Below, piece after piece: positions 54,011-62,930 of a stretch of DNA of 64,000 bases; positions within the stretch are counted from its first letter, which is position 1; each line of letters starts with the position of its first letter. The position numbers and the translations under genes are program-made. Source of the DNA: an uncultured Porphyromonadaceae bacterium (GTDB taxonomy: Bacteria > Bacteroidota > Bacteroidia > Bacteroidales > Muribaculaceae). The stretch covers positions 1 to 64,000 of the forward strand of contig CAMWIM010000002.1 in NCBI GenBank assembly GCA_947174335.1, in the 5' to 3' direction. The notes beneath the pieces were generated by a model, which ran no database searches, was not told where the DNA came from, and was given only the letters and a program-made list of their open reading frames with translations.

Positions 54011-56446
54011 ATGAAAGATTTTAAAAAGGAGGATAGTGGAACTACACGCATCGTTCAAATTGGTCAGGTCGAGATTGACCCGTCAAAACGACACTTTAAT
54101 CCTGATTGTGTAGCTGTTCTCCCAACACGAAATTTGATTTTATTTCCGGGAGTTACAAGTCCTATAACGATTGTTCGTCCGACATCATTGAAGACTGCTC
54201 AACTGGCAATGGATAACAAGATGTCAATTGTTGTTTTTTGCCAGAAAGATGCTAAAATAGATGCTCCGACAGTCAATGACTTGTATAAATATGGTGTTAT
54301 TGCTGATATTCTCCAGATTATAAATTTGCCTGACGGGGGAAAGGCGGCGATTGTGCATGCTTTTGACAAGGTGAAACTTATAGGCGAATCAACGGAAAGC
54401 CTTGGCAATGATATTTTGACTGCAAATGTTAAGACCATCAAAGATTCTCTCAGTCCTAAATATCTGTCACATTTTGAGTTACAGCTTTCAACAATCAAAG
54501 AGTCGCTATCGGCTCTAATCAGTTTAACCGGAATAGAGGGCGCAAATGAATTTATGGCGTCGGTTGAAAACTTGCCGTCGCCTCAGATGCAGCTCGACAT
54601 GATAGCGACAAATTTTCCTGTTGATCCTCAACTTAAGATTCAGCTTTTAGCTACAAATAAATATCAAGAACGTGCAACAATGCTTCTTGAAGAAGTAGAA
54701 CGTCAACTTTGGATTGCACGACAAAAAGAGGATATTCAAACTCGCGCACGTCAATCGATGGAGGAGCAGAGTCGAAATGCATTCCTCCAATCTCAAATGG
54801 AAACAATCCGCCAAGAACTTTATGGCGACGGCGATGATGCCGATATTCTCGAAGAAAAAGCAAAGAATGTTGCATTTACAGATGACGTCCGTAAAACATT
54901 TGAGCGCGAGATTGCGAAACTTCGCAGATTGAATCCTCAGTCGCCCGACTACTCGGTTCTTTACAGCTATCTTGAAACCTTGACCGACCTCCCTTGGCAA
55001 AATTTGGGTAAATTGAATACTGATTTCCCTAAAGCCGCAAAGGTTCTTGACGAAGATCATTATGGTTTGAAAAAAGTTAAAGAGCGAATCCTTGAAGAGT
55101 TTGCAATGATGTTAAACAATCCCGAGGGAAAATCTCCAATAATTTGCTTGGTTGGACCTCCTGGAGTCGGTAAAACATCAATCGGACGTTCTGTCGCATC
55201 GGCTCTCGGACGCGAATATCAGCGTATTTCGCTTGGCGGTCTTCACGATGAATCGGAAATCAGAGGTCATCGCCGTACTTATATCGGCGCAATGCCGGGA
55301 CGTATTATCGATGCTCTCAAACGATGCAAGACTTCAAATCCGGTGCTTCTGTTAGATGAAATCGATAAGATTGGGAAAGACTTTAAAGGTGACCCTTCAG
55401 CAGCGTTGCTTGAAGTACTCGACCCTGCACAAAACTGTCGATTCCATGATAATTACATTGATGTTGACTATGACCTATCAAATGTTTTGTTCATAGCTAC
55501 CGCCAATACGCTGTCAACAATTGCGCAGCCATTGCTTGACAGAATGGAGATCATCGAAATTCCGGGTTATCTGATTGAGGAAAAAATCGAGATAGCCAAA
55601 CGCCATCTTATTCCCCGATTAATCTCTGAAGCAGGTCCTAACTCACCTAAAATGGAAGTTTGTAATGACGCTCTTAGATTTATCATTGAGAAGTATACAT
55701 CGGAGAGCGGTGTCAGATTGTTTGAAAAAACACTTTCATCAATTCTAAGGAAACTTGTTCTCAAAAAGCTTCAAGGTAAAGAAGTTAATTGTAAAATCTC
55801 AGTTGAAGACGTCAAGGAGCTTCTCGGTGCTGAAAAATATATCAAAGACATATATGAGGGTAACGAGTTTGCAGGCGTTGTTGCCGGACTTGCATGGACC
55901 GCTGTCGGAGGCGAGATACTTTTTATTGAGTCATCGCTGACTCCGTCTAAAGAAGGAGCATCAAAACTCACGTTGACAGGTAATCTTGGCGATGTGATGA
56001 AAGAGTCGGCAATGATTGCGTTACAGTATGTCAAAGCTCACGCAATAGAATTGGGAATTGACTCAAGCCTATTTGATCGGTATTCAATACATATCCATGT
56101 TCCGGAAGGGGCAGTACCCAAAGATGGACCATCGGCAGGTATTACAATGGCTACCTCAATTGTATCGGCGTTTACACAAAAACGTGTTAAAAACCGATTG
56201 GCAATGACCGGAGAAATAACATTGCGAGGTAAAGTACTCCCTGTTGGAGGAATCAGAGAAAAGATTCTTGCCGCCAAACGAGCAGGAATAACTGATATAA
56301 TTCTTTCCGAGCAAAATAAAAAAGATATTGAAGAAATCGAAAAGCAGTTTATTAAAGGTGTTAAATTCCACTTTGTAGAAACCGTTAAGGACGTTATTAA
56401 ACTTGCCATAACCAAGACACCTGCAGCTGATGCCATTAAACTGTAA
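54011..56446 (+). CDS. lon: ATP-dependent protease Lon
   Basis: 811 residues, standard LonA. The N-terminal substrate-binding domain (PTRNLILFPGVTSPITI) covers about 30-230, a coiled-coil region follows to about 300, then AAA+ with Walker A GPPGVGKTSIGRS near 375 and Walker B LLLDEIDKIG, and the C-terminal serine protease with catalytic Ser in PKDGPSAGI and the downstream Lys of the dyad. It degrades damaged and regulatory proteins in the cytoplasm. It is single and ends at a terminator. Confidence 0.97.
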   Translation: MKDFKKEDSGTTRIVQIGQVEIDPSKRHFNPDCVAVLPTRNLILFPGVTSPITIVRPTSLKTAQLAMDNKMSIVVFCQKDAKIDAPTVNDLYKYGVIADILQIINLPDGGKAAIVHAFDKVKLIGESTESLGNDILTANVKTIKDSLSPKYLSHFELQLSTIKESLSALISLTGIEGANEFMASVENLPSPQMQLDMIATNFPVDPQLKIQLLATNKYQERATMLLEEVERQLWIARQKEDIQTRARQSMEEQSRNAFLQSQMETIRQELYGDGDDADILEEKAKNVAFTDDVRKTFEREIAKLRRLNPQSPDYSVLYSYLETLTDLPWQNLGKLNTDFPKAAKVLDEDHYGLKKVKERILEEFAMMLNNPEGKSPIICLVGPPGVGKTSIGRSVASALGREYQRISLGGLHDESEIRGHRRTYIGAMPGRIIDALKRCKTSNPVLLLDEIDKIGKDFKGDPSAALLEVLDPAQNCRFHDNYIDVDYDLSNVLFIATANTLSTIAQPLLDRMEIIEIPGYLIEEKIEIAKRHLIPRLISEAGPNSPKMEVCNDALRFIIEKYTSESGVRLFEKTLSSILRKLVLKKLQGKEVNCKISVEDVKELLGAEKYIKDIYEGNEFAGVVAGLAWTAVGGEILFIESSLTPSKEGASKLTLTGNLGDVMKESAMIALQYVKAHAIELGIDSSLFDRYSIHIHVPEGAVPKDGPSAGITMATSIVSAFTQKRVKNRLAMTGEITLRGKVLPVGGIREKILAAKRAGITDIILSEQNKKDIEEIEKQFIKGVKFHFVETVKDVIKLAITKTPAADAIKL

Positions 56447-56461
56447 AATTCCACATTAAAT

Positions 56462-56497
56462 AATAAGCGCCGATTGGGAAACCAGTCGGCGCTTATT
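56462..56497. terminator. Bidirectional terminator between lon and the DUF5606 gene
   Basis: A long stem AATAAGCGCCGA (from 56462) with TCGGCGCTTATT (to 56497), extended inward by a G-T and an A-T pair, loop about 8 nt. It lies between converging genes. Confidence 0.88.
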
Positions 56498-56515
56498 GTC
56501 TATGTTTTATAATTA

Positions 56516-56935
56516 TTAAGCTTTTTCTTCGTCAGAGGCTTCCTCTTTTGAAACAAAGTCAGTCATTCCGGCTTCGGTCAAAATATTATACCAGCTGAAA
56601 ACTTTCTTAATGTCATTGGTGTAAACACGTTCTTCGTCAAACTTGGGAAGAATTTCCTTGAAATAAGAACGTATGGCTGTATCATTACCCAAAGCTTTTA
56701 CATCAACTGTTTTACCTTCGTTTTTTTCTTTGATTGCCTGGAAAACATTACCGAGGGGTACATCTTCGTCTTCGGTATATATTGCGATATCACCCAAAGA
56801 AACTACTTTGTCAGTAGCGTAAGCCGGCATTCTTTTGCCATTTTGGAGTGATTCAACAATAAGCATATTTTTACCTTGGTTGACCAAGCGAAACAATCCG
56901 GGACGCCCCGAAATTGAGAGGATTCTTTTCAACAT
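56516..56935 (-). CDS. DUF5606-type hypothetical protein
   Basis: 139 residues. The opening MLKRILSISGRPGLFRLVNQ, then MLIVESLQNGKRMPAYATDKVVSLGDIAIYTE, fits the Bacteroidota family DUF5606: a small beta-barrel-like front part and a helical end. The C-terminal tail is acidic (VSKEEASDEEKA). Function is unknown; no signal peptide, so it acts in the cytoplasm. It is a single gene between the lon terminator and the amylase gene. Confidence 0.75.
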   Translation of the reverse strand: MLKRILSISGRPGLFRLVNQGKNMLIVESLQNGKRMPAYATDKVVSLGDIAIYTEDEDVPLGNVFQAIKEKNEGKTVDVKALGNDTAIRSYFKEILPKFDEERVYTNDIKKVFSWYNILTEAGMTDFVSKEEASDEEKA

Positions 56936-57030
56936 TGTATTTTATATTTTAGTTTATTCAAGTTTGAGGTTACAAAATTAAATAAAATATTCAAAATAAA
57001 CCTCGAGCAATGATTATTTTTTACAACTTA

Positions 57031-58464
57031 TCAATATAAGAGATATGATGTGAGAGGGGAGAGGTTGCCCTTGATTTTGCCATTTTTAACCCTAAATTCT
57101 TGATTATGGATGCTGTCTATGTATTCTCCGTCAGGTAATGATGTTGACATATCGATTTTCTTTTTGCTATCTGAAATATTGATTAATGCCACACCTTTAT
57201 TTCCACGCTCTATTTCGATTACGGCACCGTCAGCAGATGTGAGAATTTTATCAGGTTGTCCAGCCATCTTGTGGCGGAATTCATTAACAGCAACCACTTC
57301 GGGATGGAAAAATTCGTCATTACCGCGATTGCCAACACGATTATTACCCCAATAGTTTTCACGAGAGCTTCCTGCAGGGCGGCTATAGAAGAGGGGAGTT
57401 CCGTCTTTACGAGCAGCTAAAACAATCCAGCCCATTCTTATCTGTTCATCAGTTAAACCGGCTGATTCATGGGCATTACAATATGTGTCGTGAGATTCAA
57501 CCCAAGTTACGAGTTTAGAAGGATCGGCTGGGTGATTCCATTCTTTAAGAGCCTGAGCATCAACTTCTTGTTTTTCAAGAGCTTCTCTTAGTTTATGACC
57601 GAAACTACTTGCCGTAAGACCGATATATTCAGCATATTCAGCCTCCTTAACATTCTTATCCTGAAGGACTTCACCATAAATATAAATACTGTCAGGCATC
57701 AACATTGATAATCCTTTGGCTGCTTCACGTCCGGTAGCAACCAACCAAAAATTATTTACTTTAGCATTAGGATCGAGCGGGTCAGAGGGGAGTCCGATAT
57801 GTTTTGCCGTGTCATATCTGAATCCACGAGCACCCAAATTGATCAAGTCATTGACATATTGCATGTAATAATACTGAAAATCAGGATTTTCGGTGTTTAC
57901 ATCAGGAAGTCCGCCCATTTCACCGGTTGTACATTCCAAGCGGTCATTCCATTTGGTGATTGGCTTGAAACCATTAGCATGGAAAAGATTTTCGTGTCCA
58001 CCGACAGCGTTATCAAGATCAGGCAAAACGGCTGTATGATCTACGGCTGTATGATTTGGGAGTACATCTACAATAACTTTCACACTATATTTATATGCGC
58101 TATCACACATCGATTTAAATTCGTCTCTTGTGCCTAATAAATAGTTTCCGACTTTCCAATCAGTTGGCTGATAATAATAGTACCATTTACCTTTAACAGA
58201 GTCAGTTGGCGTACTAAACAAAGCTAATCCGCCATCTTCACCAACATAGCAGGTTTGAGCAGGGGAGGTCTGGACAAAATCATATCCTGCATCTGCAATT
58301 TTTTTCATATTTTCGGCAATGGTATTAAACGACCATGACCAAGCGTGTAAAATAACTTTATCAGGAGCTGATGACTTTGAATACTGAGCCGAAGATTCAG
58401 CATAAATATTACAAAAGCAAGAGCCAAGCAACAATAAAGAAGCTAAAACAAAATTTTTTTTCAT
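57031..58464 (-). CDS. Exported alpha-amylase (GH13)
   Basis: 477 residues. An N-terminal signal region ends near NIYA-ES; a weaker lipobox-like LGSC (residue 16) also exists, so either a periplasmic or lipid-anchored enzyme is possible. GH13 blocks: VIVDVLPNHTA, GARGFRYDTAKH (nucleophile Asp), IYGEVLQDK (acid/base Glu) and WVESHDTYCN (third Asp). This small single-barrel layout is typical of alpha-amylases that cut starch. No SusC/SusD genes are next to it, so it is not in a polysaccharide utilisation locus here. Confidence 0.92.
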   Translation of the reverse strand: MKKNFVLASLLLLGSCFCNIYAESSAQYSKSSAPDKVILHAWSWSFNTIAENMKKIADAGYDFVQTSPAQTCYVGEDGGLALFSTPTDSVKGKWYYYYQPTDWKVGNYLLGTRDEFKSMCDSAYKYSVKVIVDVLPNHTAVDHTAVLPDLDNAVGGHENLFHANGFKPITKWNDRLECTTGEMGGLPDVNTENPDFQYYYMQYVNDLINLGARGFRYDTAKHIGLPSDPLDPNAKVNNFWLVATGREAAKGLSMLMPDSIYIYGEVLQDKNVKEAEYAEYIGLTASSFGHKLREALEKQEVDAQALKEWNHPADPSKLVTWVESHDTYCNAHESAGLTDEQIRMGWIVLAARKDGTPLFYSRPAGSSRENYWGNNRVGNRGNDEFFHPEVVAVNEFRHKMAGQPDKILTSADGAVIEIERGNKGVALINISDSKKKIDMSTSLPDGEYIDSIHNQEFRVKNGKIKGNLSPLTSYLLY

Positions 58465-59691
58465 TGTAAAGTTATGATATTGATTTATAGATAAACAAAA
58501 TTTTTTTCGTAAAGGTAATAATTTTGAGATAATAAAGCAATAATTCAGCTTAAATATTAAGTCATTTTAAGAAGCCTTTTCGATATACATATTAATCCCA
58601 TAATCAATATTATGTAAAATAGAGTGTCGAGAATAATAAAAAGGCTCTTAGATATAATGGAATATAACTCCCCTTTTGTTATTTAACGACCATGGTTTAC
58701 CACATGGCTATACAAATATAATTATGGAAGAATAAAAGAATCAAGAGGATTTACCGAATTATATCAAGAATTATCGAGACTTGTCGGGTGTATTAAGATT
58801 AATCGCGATTGATCAGGAATTCTCGAGATTTAACTTGATTTATCTTGATTAACCATGGCTTATTGAAAATTTTTCGGAATTAATCATGATAATAATAATC
58901 GAATAAATGAAATTAAGCAAATTAATCGACTAAATTCCGGGAATTTCTATTTTAAACGAGATTCAAACAAGGATAAAATGGGGCATATGGCATTAAAGAT
59001 AACTTAGTGTCAGGTATTTGAGTGTTAAATTAGTGCAAAAAATGAACAAATTAAGCCTTTTAGAATGTTATATTTACAAACAGCGGACATACAGGCGAGA
59101 AAATTTAAAATTTGAGTAAAACAAGAGAACGTACCAAAATTTGAGAAAAAAAGAAGATTTGAAAAATCCACAAGAATTTAGAAAGATTTACAAATCTAAT
59201 TTAATTAATCAAATTCAAGCTATATCAAAGTATGTTCCACGGCTTAAATCTAAAAGCAGATTTTATATTTTGAATTACCTAAAATTCACAAATGTAAAAG
59301 CAAATTAATTCAATCAATATCAGACAAGTTTGTAAACAAAGGGTGAAATTCTATGTTTACATATTTTTACATTTTATCCATCTACCAGCATATCATCTAC
59401 TTACATAAAATATTTAAATTAACACTTTGAAATAATTAGTATTTTGCATGGATATTATTCTTATTTTGCAACAACAACCAAATGCCTACATACTAATACT
59501 TGATATACAAATACTTATTCTACTTTTAAGAAGTACTACTCACCTACCCGTTTTTAAACAGGAACTCCCCTATTTATGTTTGCAAACACACCGATTTATT
59601 ACCTTAATTCTGAAATTTCTATTTTAAAATTTGTTGTTTACAAATATATTAATTACATTTGCACATCGAATTTAAAAACATAAATAGTCAT
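58465..59691. other. 1.2-kb AT-rich gene-free region
   Basis: No ORF of useful length in either strand. Visible content: an inverted repeat AGCCTTTT/AAAAGGCT (58573-58580 with 58639-58646); degenerate GATTAATC and ATCAAGAATTATCGAGA-like units between about 58730 and 58860; a 15-nt direct repeat AATTTCTATTTTAAA at 58942-58956 and 59614-59628; and the promoter at 59630-59661. The remainder is AT-rich sequence with no feature I can support. It could be a regulatory zone or decayed DNA. Confidence 0.5.
59630..59661 (+). promoter_or_regulatory. Promoter for the HTH regulator
   Basis: TTTG at 59630-59633 and TACATTTG at 59654-59661, 20 bp apart, match the Bacteroidota consensus. It leads directly to the ATG at 59692 with a short leader of about 25 nt. 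Confidence 0.8.
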
Positions 59692-60252
59692 ATGGATATT
59701 GTTTCACGCTTAAAAACGTTCCTCGACACCTATAATATCTCTAATTCACAGTTTGCCGATAACTGTGGAATACCTCGTCCAACTTTATCTCAATTACTAA
59801 CCGGACGAAATAAAAAAATAAGTGACGAGATTATATCCAAAATTCACTCACGCTACCCTGCTCTTTCAGTCATGTGGCTTTTATTTAATGAAGGTCCGAT
59901 GGTTAATGATACAAATTTTCAATTCTCAGAGCCTCAAACTGCCCCTCAAAAAGGTAATTTTAAAGAGCAATTTACTGATTATAAGGATGAAAACAACAAT
60001 CCGGAGCCGAATATTTTTGAACAGGATTTAACCATAGAAAATTCTCAGAACGAATCTCAGCCACAAAAATTGCAAAATACGATAGATTTTTCAGCCGCCA
60101 ACCTTCAGGCTGAGATGTTTGAGAATCAAAATGAATCAACGACTACTTCGTCATCGATATCTGTACCAACTGACGGACTAAAAAAGATTACAAATATTGT
60201 GGTATTCTATAGCGACAATAGTTTTCAGTCATTCCAACCGACACGCAATTAA
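59692..60252 (+). CDS. Helix-turn-helix transcriptional regulator
   Basis: I start at the ATG 59692 (186 residues); an upstream TTG overlaps the promoter. Residues about 1-65 form an XRE-type HTH (SRLKTFLDTYNISNSQFADNCGIPRPTLSQLLTGRNKKIS). The remainder is a Glu/Gln/Asn-rich low-complexity linker and a short C-terminal strand segment (TNIVVFYSDNSFQSF). DNA binding is well supported; the ligand or partner is unknown. It lies just before the hydrogenase genes with its own terminator, so it may control them or itself. Confidence 0.82.
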   Translation: MDIVSRLKTFLDTYNISNSQFADNCGIPRPTLSQLLTGRNKKISDEIISKIHSRYPALSVMWLLFNEGPMVNDTNFQFSEPQTAPQKGNFKEQFTDYKDENNNPEPNIFEQDLTIENSQNESQPQKLQNTIDFSAANLQAEMFENQNESTTTSSSISVPTDGLKKITNIVVFYSDNSFQSFQPTRN

Positions 60253-60272
60253 AAATTCGATTATATATAATT

Positions 60273-60300
60273 AATGTGGACTTGATTTCAAGCCCACATT
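60273..60300 (+). terminator. Terminator after the HTH gene
   Basis: AATGTGG-A-CTTG with CAAG-C-CCACATT (60273-60284 with 60289-60300), one mismatch, loop ATTT, followed by TTATTTTCTT. Confidence 0.85.
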
Positions 60301-60358
60301 TTATTTTCTTAGAATAGTTAAAAGGGGCATGCCATAGTGTATATTCATAAAAAATGCG

Positions 60359-60366
60359 TACCTTTG
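60359..60366 (+). promoter_or_regulatory. -7 promoter box for the hydrogenase operon
   Basis: TACCTTTG, a TAnnTTTG match, 39 bp before the ATG at 60406. A -33 is not obvious. Confidence 0.55.
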
Positions 60367-60405
60367 CATCATAAACCTTGATTGTGTTCATTATCACTAA
60401 ATTTT

Positions 60406-61878
60406 ATGGCGATAAAAAATAACATTATGATAGTCCGCCATCGCTTATTGGCAGAACTTGTCAAGCTATGGAAGGATGGCTTATTAGAAGAAAAAATCGA
60501 TAGACTACCAATAGAATTAAGCCCCAAACAATCAAAGCATCCCGGCCGTTGTTGTATTCACAAAGAACGTGCGGTCTGGCGTTACAAATCACTGCCATTG
60601 CTTGGACTTGATATGAGTAACGAAACAGACGAACTCACTCCACTCTCAGAATATGTCAGAATGGCGCTTCAACGCCATGACACAAAAGAAGTCAAAGAGA
60701 ATATAATGTGTGTGATTGACGAGGCTTGTTCATCATGTGTCCATACAAACTATGAAGTTACATCGCTTTGTCGTGGATGTGTAGCGCGCAGCTGTATCCA
60801 CAACTGCCCTAAAAACGCAGTCCATATAGATACCGAAACGAGTAAGGCAAAGATTGACCACGACAAGTGTATCAGTTGTGGAATCTGTCATAACAGCTGT
60901 CCATATCATGCAATTGTATATATTCCCGTACCATGTGAGGAAGCATGTCCGGTAAAGGCGATCTCTAAAGATGATAATGGAATTGAGCATATTGATGAGA
61001 CAAAATGTATTTATTGCGGTAAGTGCATGAATTCATGTCCGTTTGGAGCTATTTTTGAAATTTCACAGGCATTTGATGTACTAAATGACATACGTCAAGG
61101 TGAAAAAGTCATTGCAATTGTCGCACCCTCAATTCTCGGACAATTTGATGCTCCAACCGATCGTGTTTATGGAGCATTAAAAGAAATCGGATTTCATGAC
61201 GTTGTTGAAGTCGCTCAAGGCGCAATGGAGACTGTTGAACGCGAAGGAGCCGAACTTCTTGAAAAGATTGAGGAAGGTCAGTCATTTATGACTACTTCAT
61301 GTTGCCCGTCATATATCGAGCTGGTTAACAAACATATACCGGCAATGCAGCCGTTTGTATCGACTACTCGTTCTCCTATGTACTACACCGCCCGAATCGT
61401 GCGCGAGAAATATCCCGATTCTAAGATTGTGTTTGTCGGACCGTGTGTGGCAAAGCGTAAAGAAGCACGTCGAGATGAAAATGTAGATTATGTGATGACA
61501 TTTGAAGAAATAGCATCAGTGTTTGATGGCTACGAAATTCAAATACCAATGAGTGAGCCACATACACTTGATTTCATTTCGGTTAAAGAAGCTCATGGTT
61601 TTGGAGCATCGGGAGGTGTTGCGGGCGCTGTAAAATCATACTTAAAGCTTGATGAAGAGAAACTTAAGGAGATTAATGCTCTTGAAGTATCCAATCTTGA
61701 TAAAAAGAATATTGCTTTATTATCGTCATACGCAAAAACAGGTAAAGCACCAGGACGATTTATCGAAGTAATGGCTTGTGAAGGTGGCTGTATAACCGGT
61801 CCAAGCTCCGCTACTATTGCCAAAGATGGTAAAAGACGCTTTGATAAAGAACTTGGCAAACAGGAAAAAACATATTGA
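60406..61878 (+). CDS. [FeFe] hydrogenase, group B-like, with ferredoxin domains
   Basis: I use the ATG at 60406 (490 residues); an upstream TTG is also open. N-terminal cysteine-rich parts include CRGCVARSC, CISCGICHNSCPYHAI and CIYCGKCMNSCPFGAI, binding [4Fe-4S] clusters. The H-cluster domain shows L1 TTSCCPSY, L2 GPCVAKRKE and L3 EVMACEGGCITGPS. L1 ends in Tyr instead of the usual Trp, and L3 reads GPS rather than GGGQP, which fits group B. It would produce or oxidise H2 with ferredoxin. Maturase genes follow directly. Confidence 0.92.
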   Translation: MAIKNNIMIVRHRLLAELVKLWKDGLLEEKIDRLPIELSPKQSKHPGRCCIHKERAVWRYKSLPLLGLDMSNETDELTPLSEYVRMALQRHDTKEVKENIMCVIDEACSSCVHTNYEVTSLCRGCVARSCIHNCPKNAVHIDTETSKAKIDHDKCISCGICHNSCPYHAIVYIPVPCEEACPVKAISKDDNGIEHIDETKCIYCGKCMNSCPFGAIFEISQAFDVLNDIRQGEKVIAIVAPSILGQFDAPTDRVYGALKEIGFHDVVEVAQGAMETVEREGAELLEKIEEGQSFMTTSCCPSYIELVNKHIPAMQPFVSTTRSPMYYTARIVREKYPDSKIVFVGPCVAKRKEARRDENVDYVMTFEEIASVFDGYEIQIPMSEPHTLDFISVKEAHGFGASGGVAGAVKSYLKLDEEKLKEINALEVSNLDKKNIALLSSYAKTGKAPGRFIEVMACEGGCITGPSSATIAKDGKRRFDKELGKQEKTY

Positions 61879-62930
61879 GTTTGAATAATCACGAGCTCAT
61901 AGACAAGCTTGAAAAGACTCATTCGCTTGATGAGACCGAATATTTCCAACTTCTATCAAACCAATTACAATCAGTAGAAGTAGAATACCTCAGGCAACGT
62001 GCGAGAATCGTAACCGACCAATATTTTGGAAGAAATGTCAGGATACGAGGATTAATTGAAATCACAAATGTTTGCCGAAACGACTGCTATTATTGTGGAC
62101 TGAGACACAGCAATCAAAGTCTGAAACGATATACATTATCTAAAGATCAGATTTTAGACTGTTGCCGATATGGATACGAGATAGGATTCAGAACATTTGT
62201 CCTTCAAGGTGGTGAAAATCCTTCACTCTCAGTTGAAAAAGTTGAAGAAATCGTTAAGCTCATTCATTGTGAATTTCCAGACTCGGCAATTACACTTTCA
62301 CTTGGCGAATGGAGTGATGAAGCATTCGAAAAATTCAAAAAAGCAGGTGCTACAAGATATTTGCTTCGTCAGGAATCGATAACGCCCGATCACTATGGCA
62401 AATTACATCCCGATTTTATGTCGCTTGAGAATCGCATCAGATGTCTTAAAACGCTTAAACGTCTTGGTTATCAGACAGGTACCGGAATTATGGTCGGTTC
62501 CCCTTTTCAATCAGTCGAGGATATTGTCAGAGACCTGATTTTCATGGAAAAATTGCAGCCCGAAATGATTGGTATCGGTCCATTTCTTCCTCATAAAGAC
62601 ACTCCGTTTGGCAATTATCACCCGGGGGAACTTGAGATGACACTCAAACTCATTTCTATTTTAAGACTGATGTTTCCCCATGCAAATATACCGGCGACAA
62701 CAGCACTCGCAACGCTTCATCCTCAAGGCCGAATTTTAGGGCTTAAAGCCGGTGCAAATGTTGTTATGCCTAATCTTACAATCGAAGACTACCGCAACCA
62801 ATATTCACTATACAACAATAAGGTTGCATTTGGCGTAGAATCGGCTGAAGGGCTTGAATTGCTTAAACAAGAACTGGGAACTGCTGATTTATATGTAACA
62901 ACAGAAAAAGGAGATTTTTCAAATGTATAA
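61875..62930 (+). CDS. hydE: [FeFe] hydrogenase maturase HydE
   Basis: 351 residues beginning with a TTG at 61875 that overlaps the hydrogenase stop as TTGA; no early ATG exists. Radical-SAM motif NVCRNDCYYCGLR (CxxxCxxC) near residue 62, with VLQGGEN (SAM-binding GGE) and LGLKAGANVVMPN near the end, both typical of HydE. It takes part in building the diiron site of the H-cluster. It overlaps hydG by 8 bp at its stop. Confidence 0.93.
   Translation: MSLNNHELIDKLEKTHSLDETEYFQLLSNQLQSVEVEYLRQRARIVTDQYFGRNVRIRGLIEITNVCRNDCYYCGLRHSNQSLKRYTLSKDQILDCCRYGYEIGFRTFVLQGGENPSLSVEKVEEIVKLIHCEFPDSAITLSLGEWSDEAFEKFKKAGATRYLLRQESITPDHYGKLHPDFMSLENRIRCLKTLKRLGYQTGTGIMVGSPFQSVEDIVRDLIFMEKLQPEMIGIGPFLPHKDTPFGNYHPGELEMTLKLISILRLMFPHANIPATTALATLHPQGRILGLKAGANVVMPNLTIEDYRNQYSLYNNKVAFGVESAEGLELLKQELGTADLYVTTEKGDFSNV

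Noticed and set aside
58465-59691. Replication origin
   Set aside because: AT-rich, but there is no cluster of TTATCCACA-type DnaA boxes, no dnaA or dnaN, and no change of gene direction supporting it.
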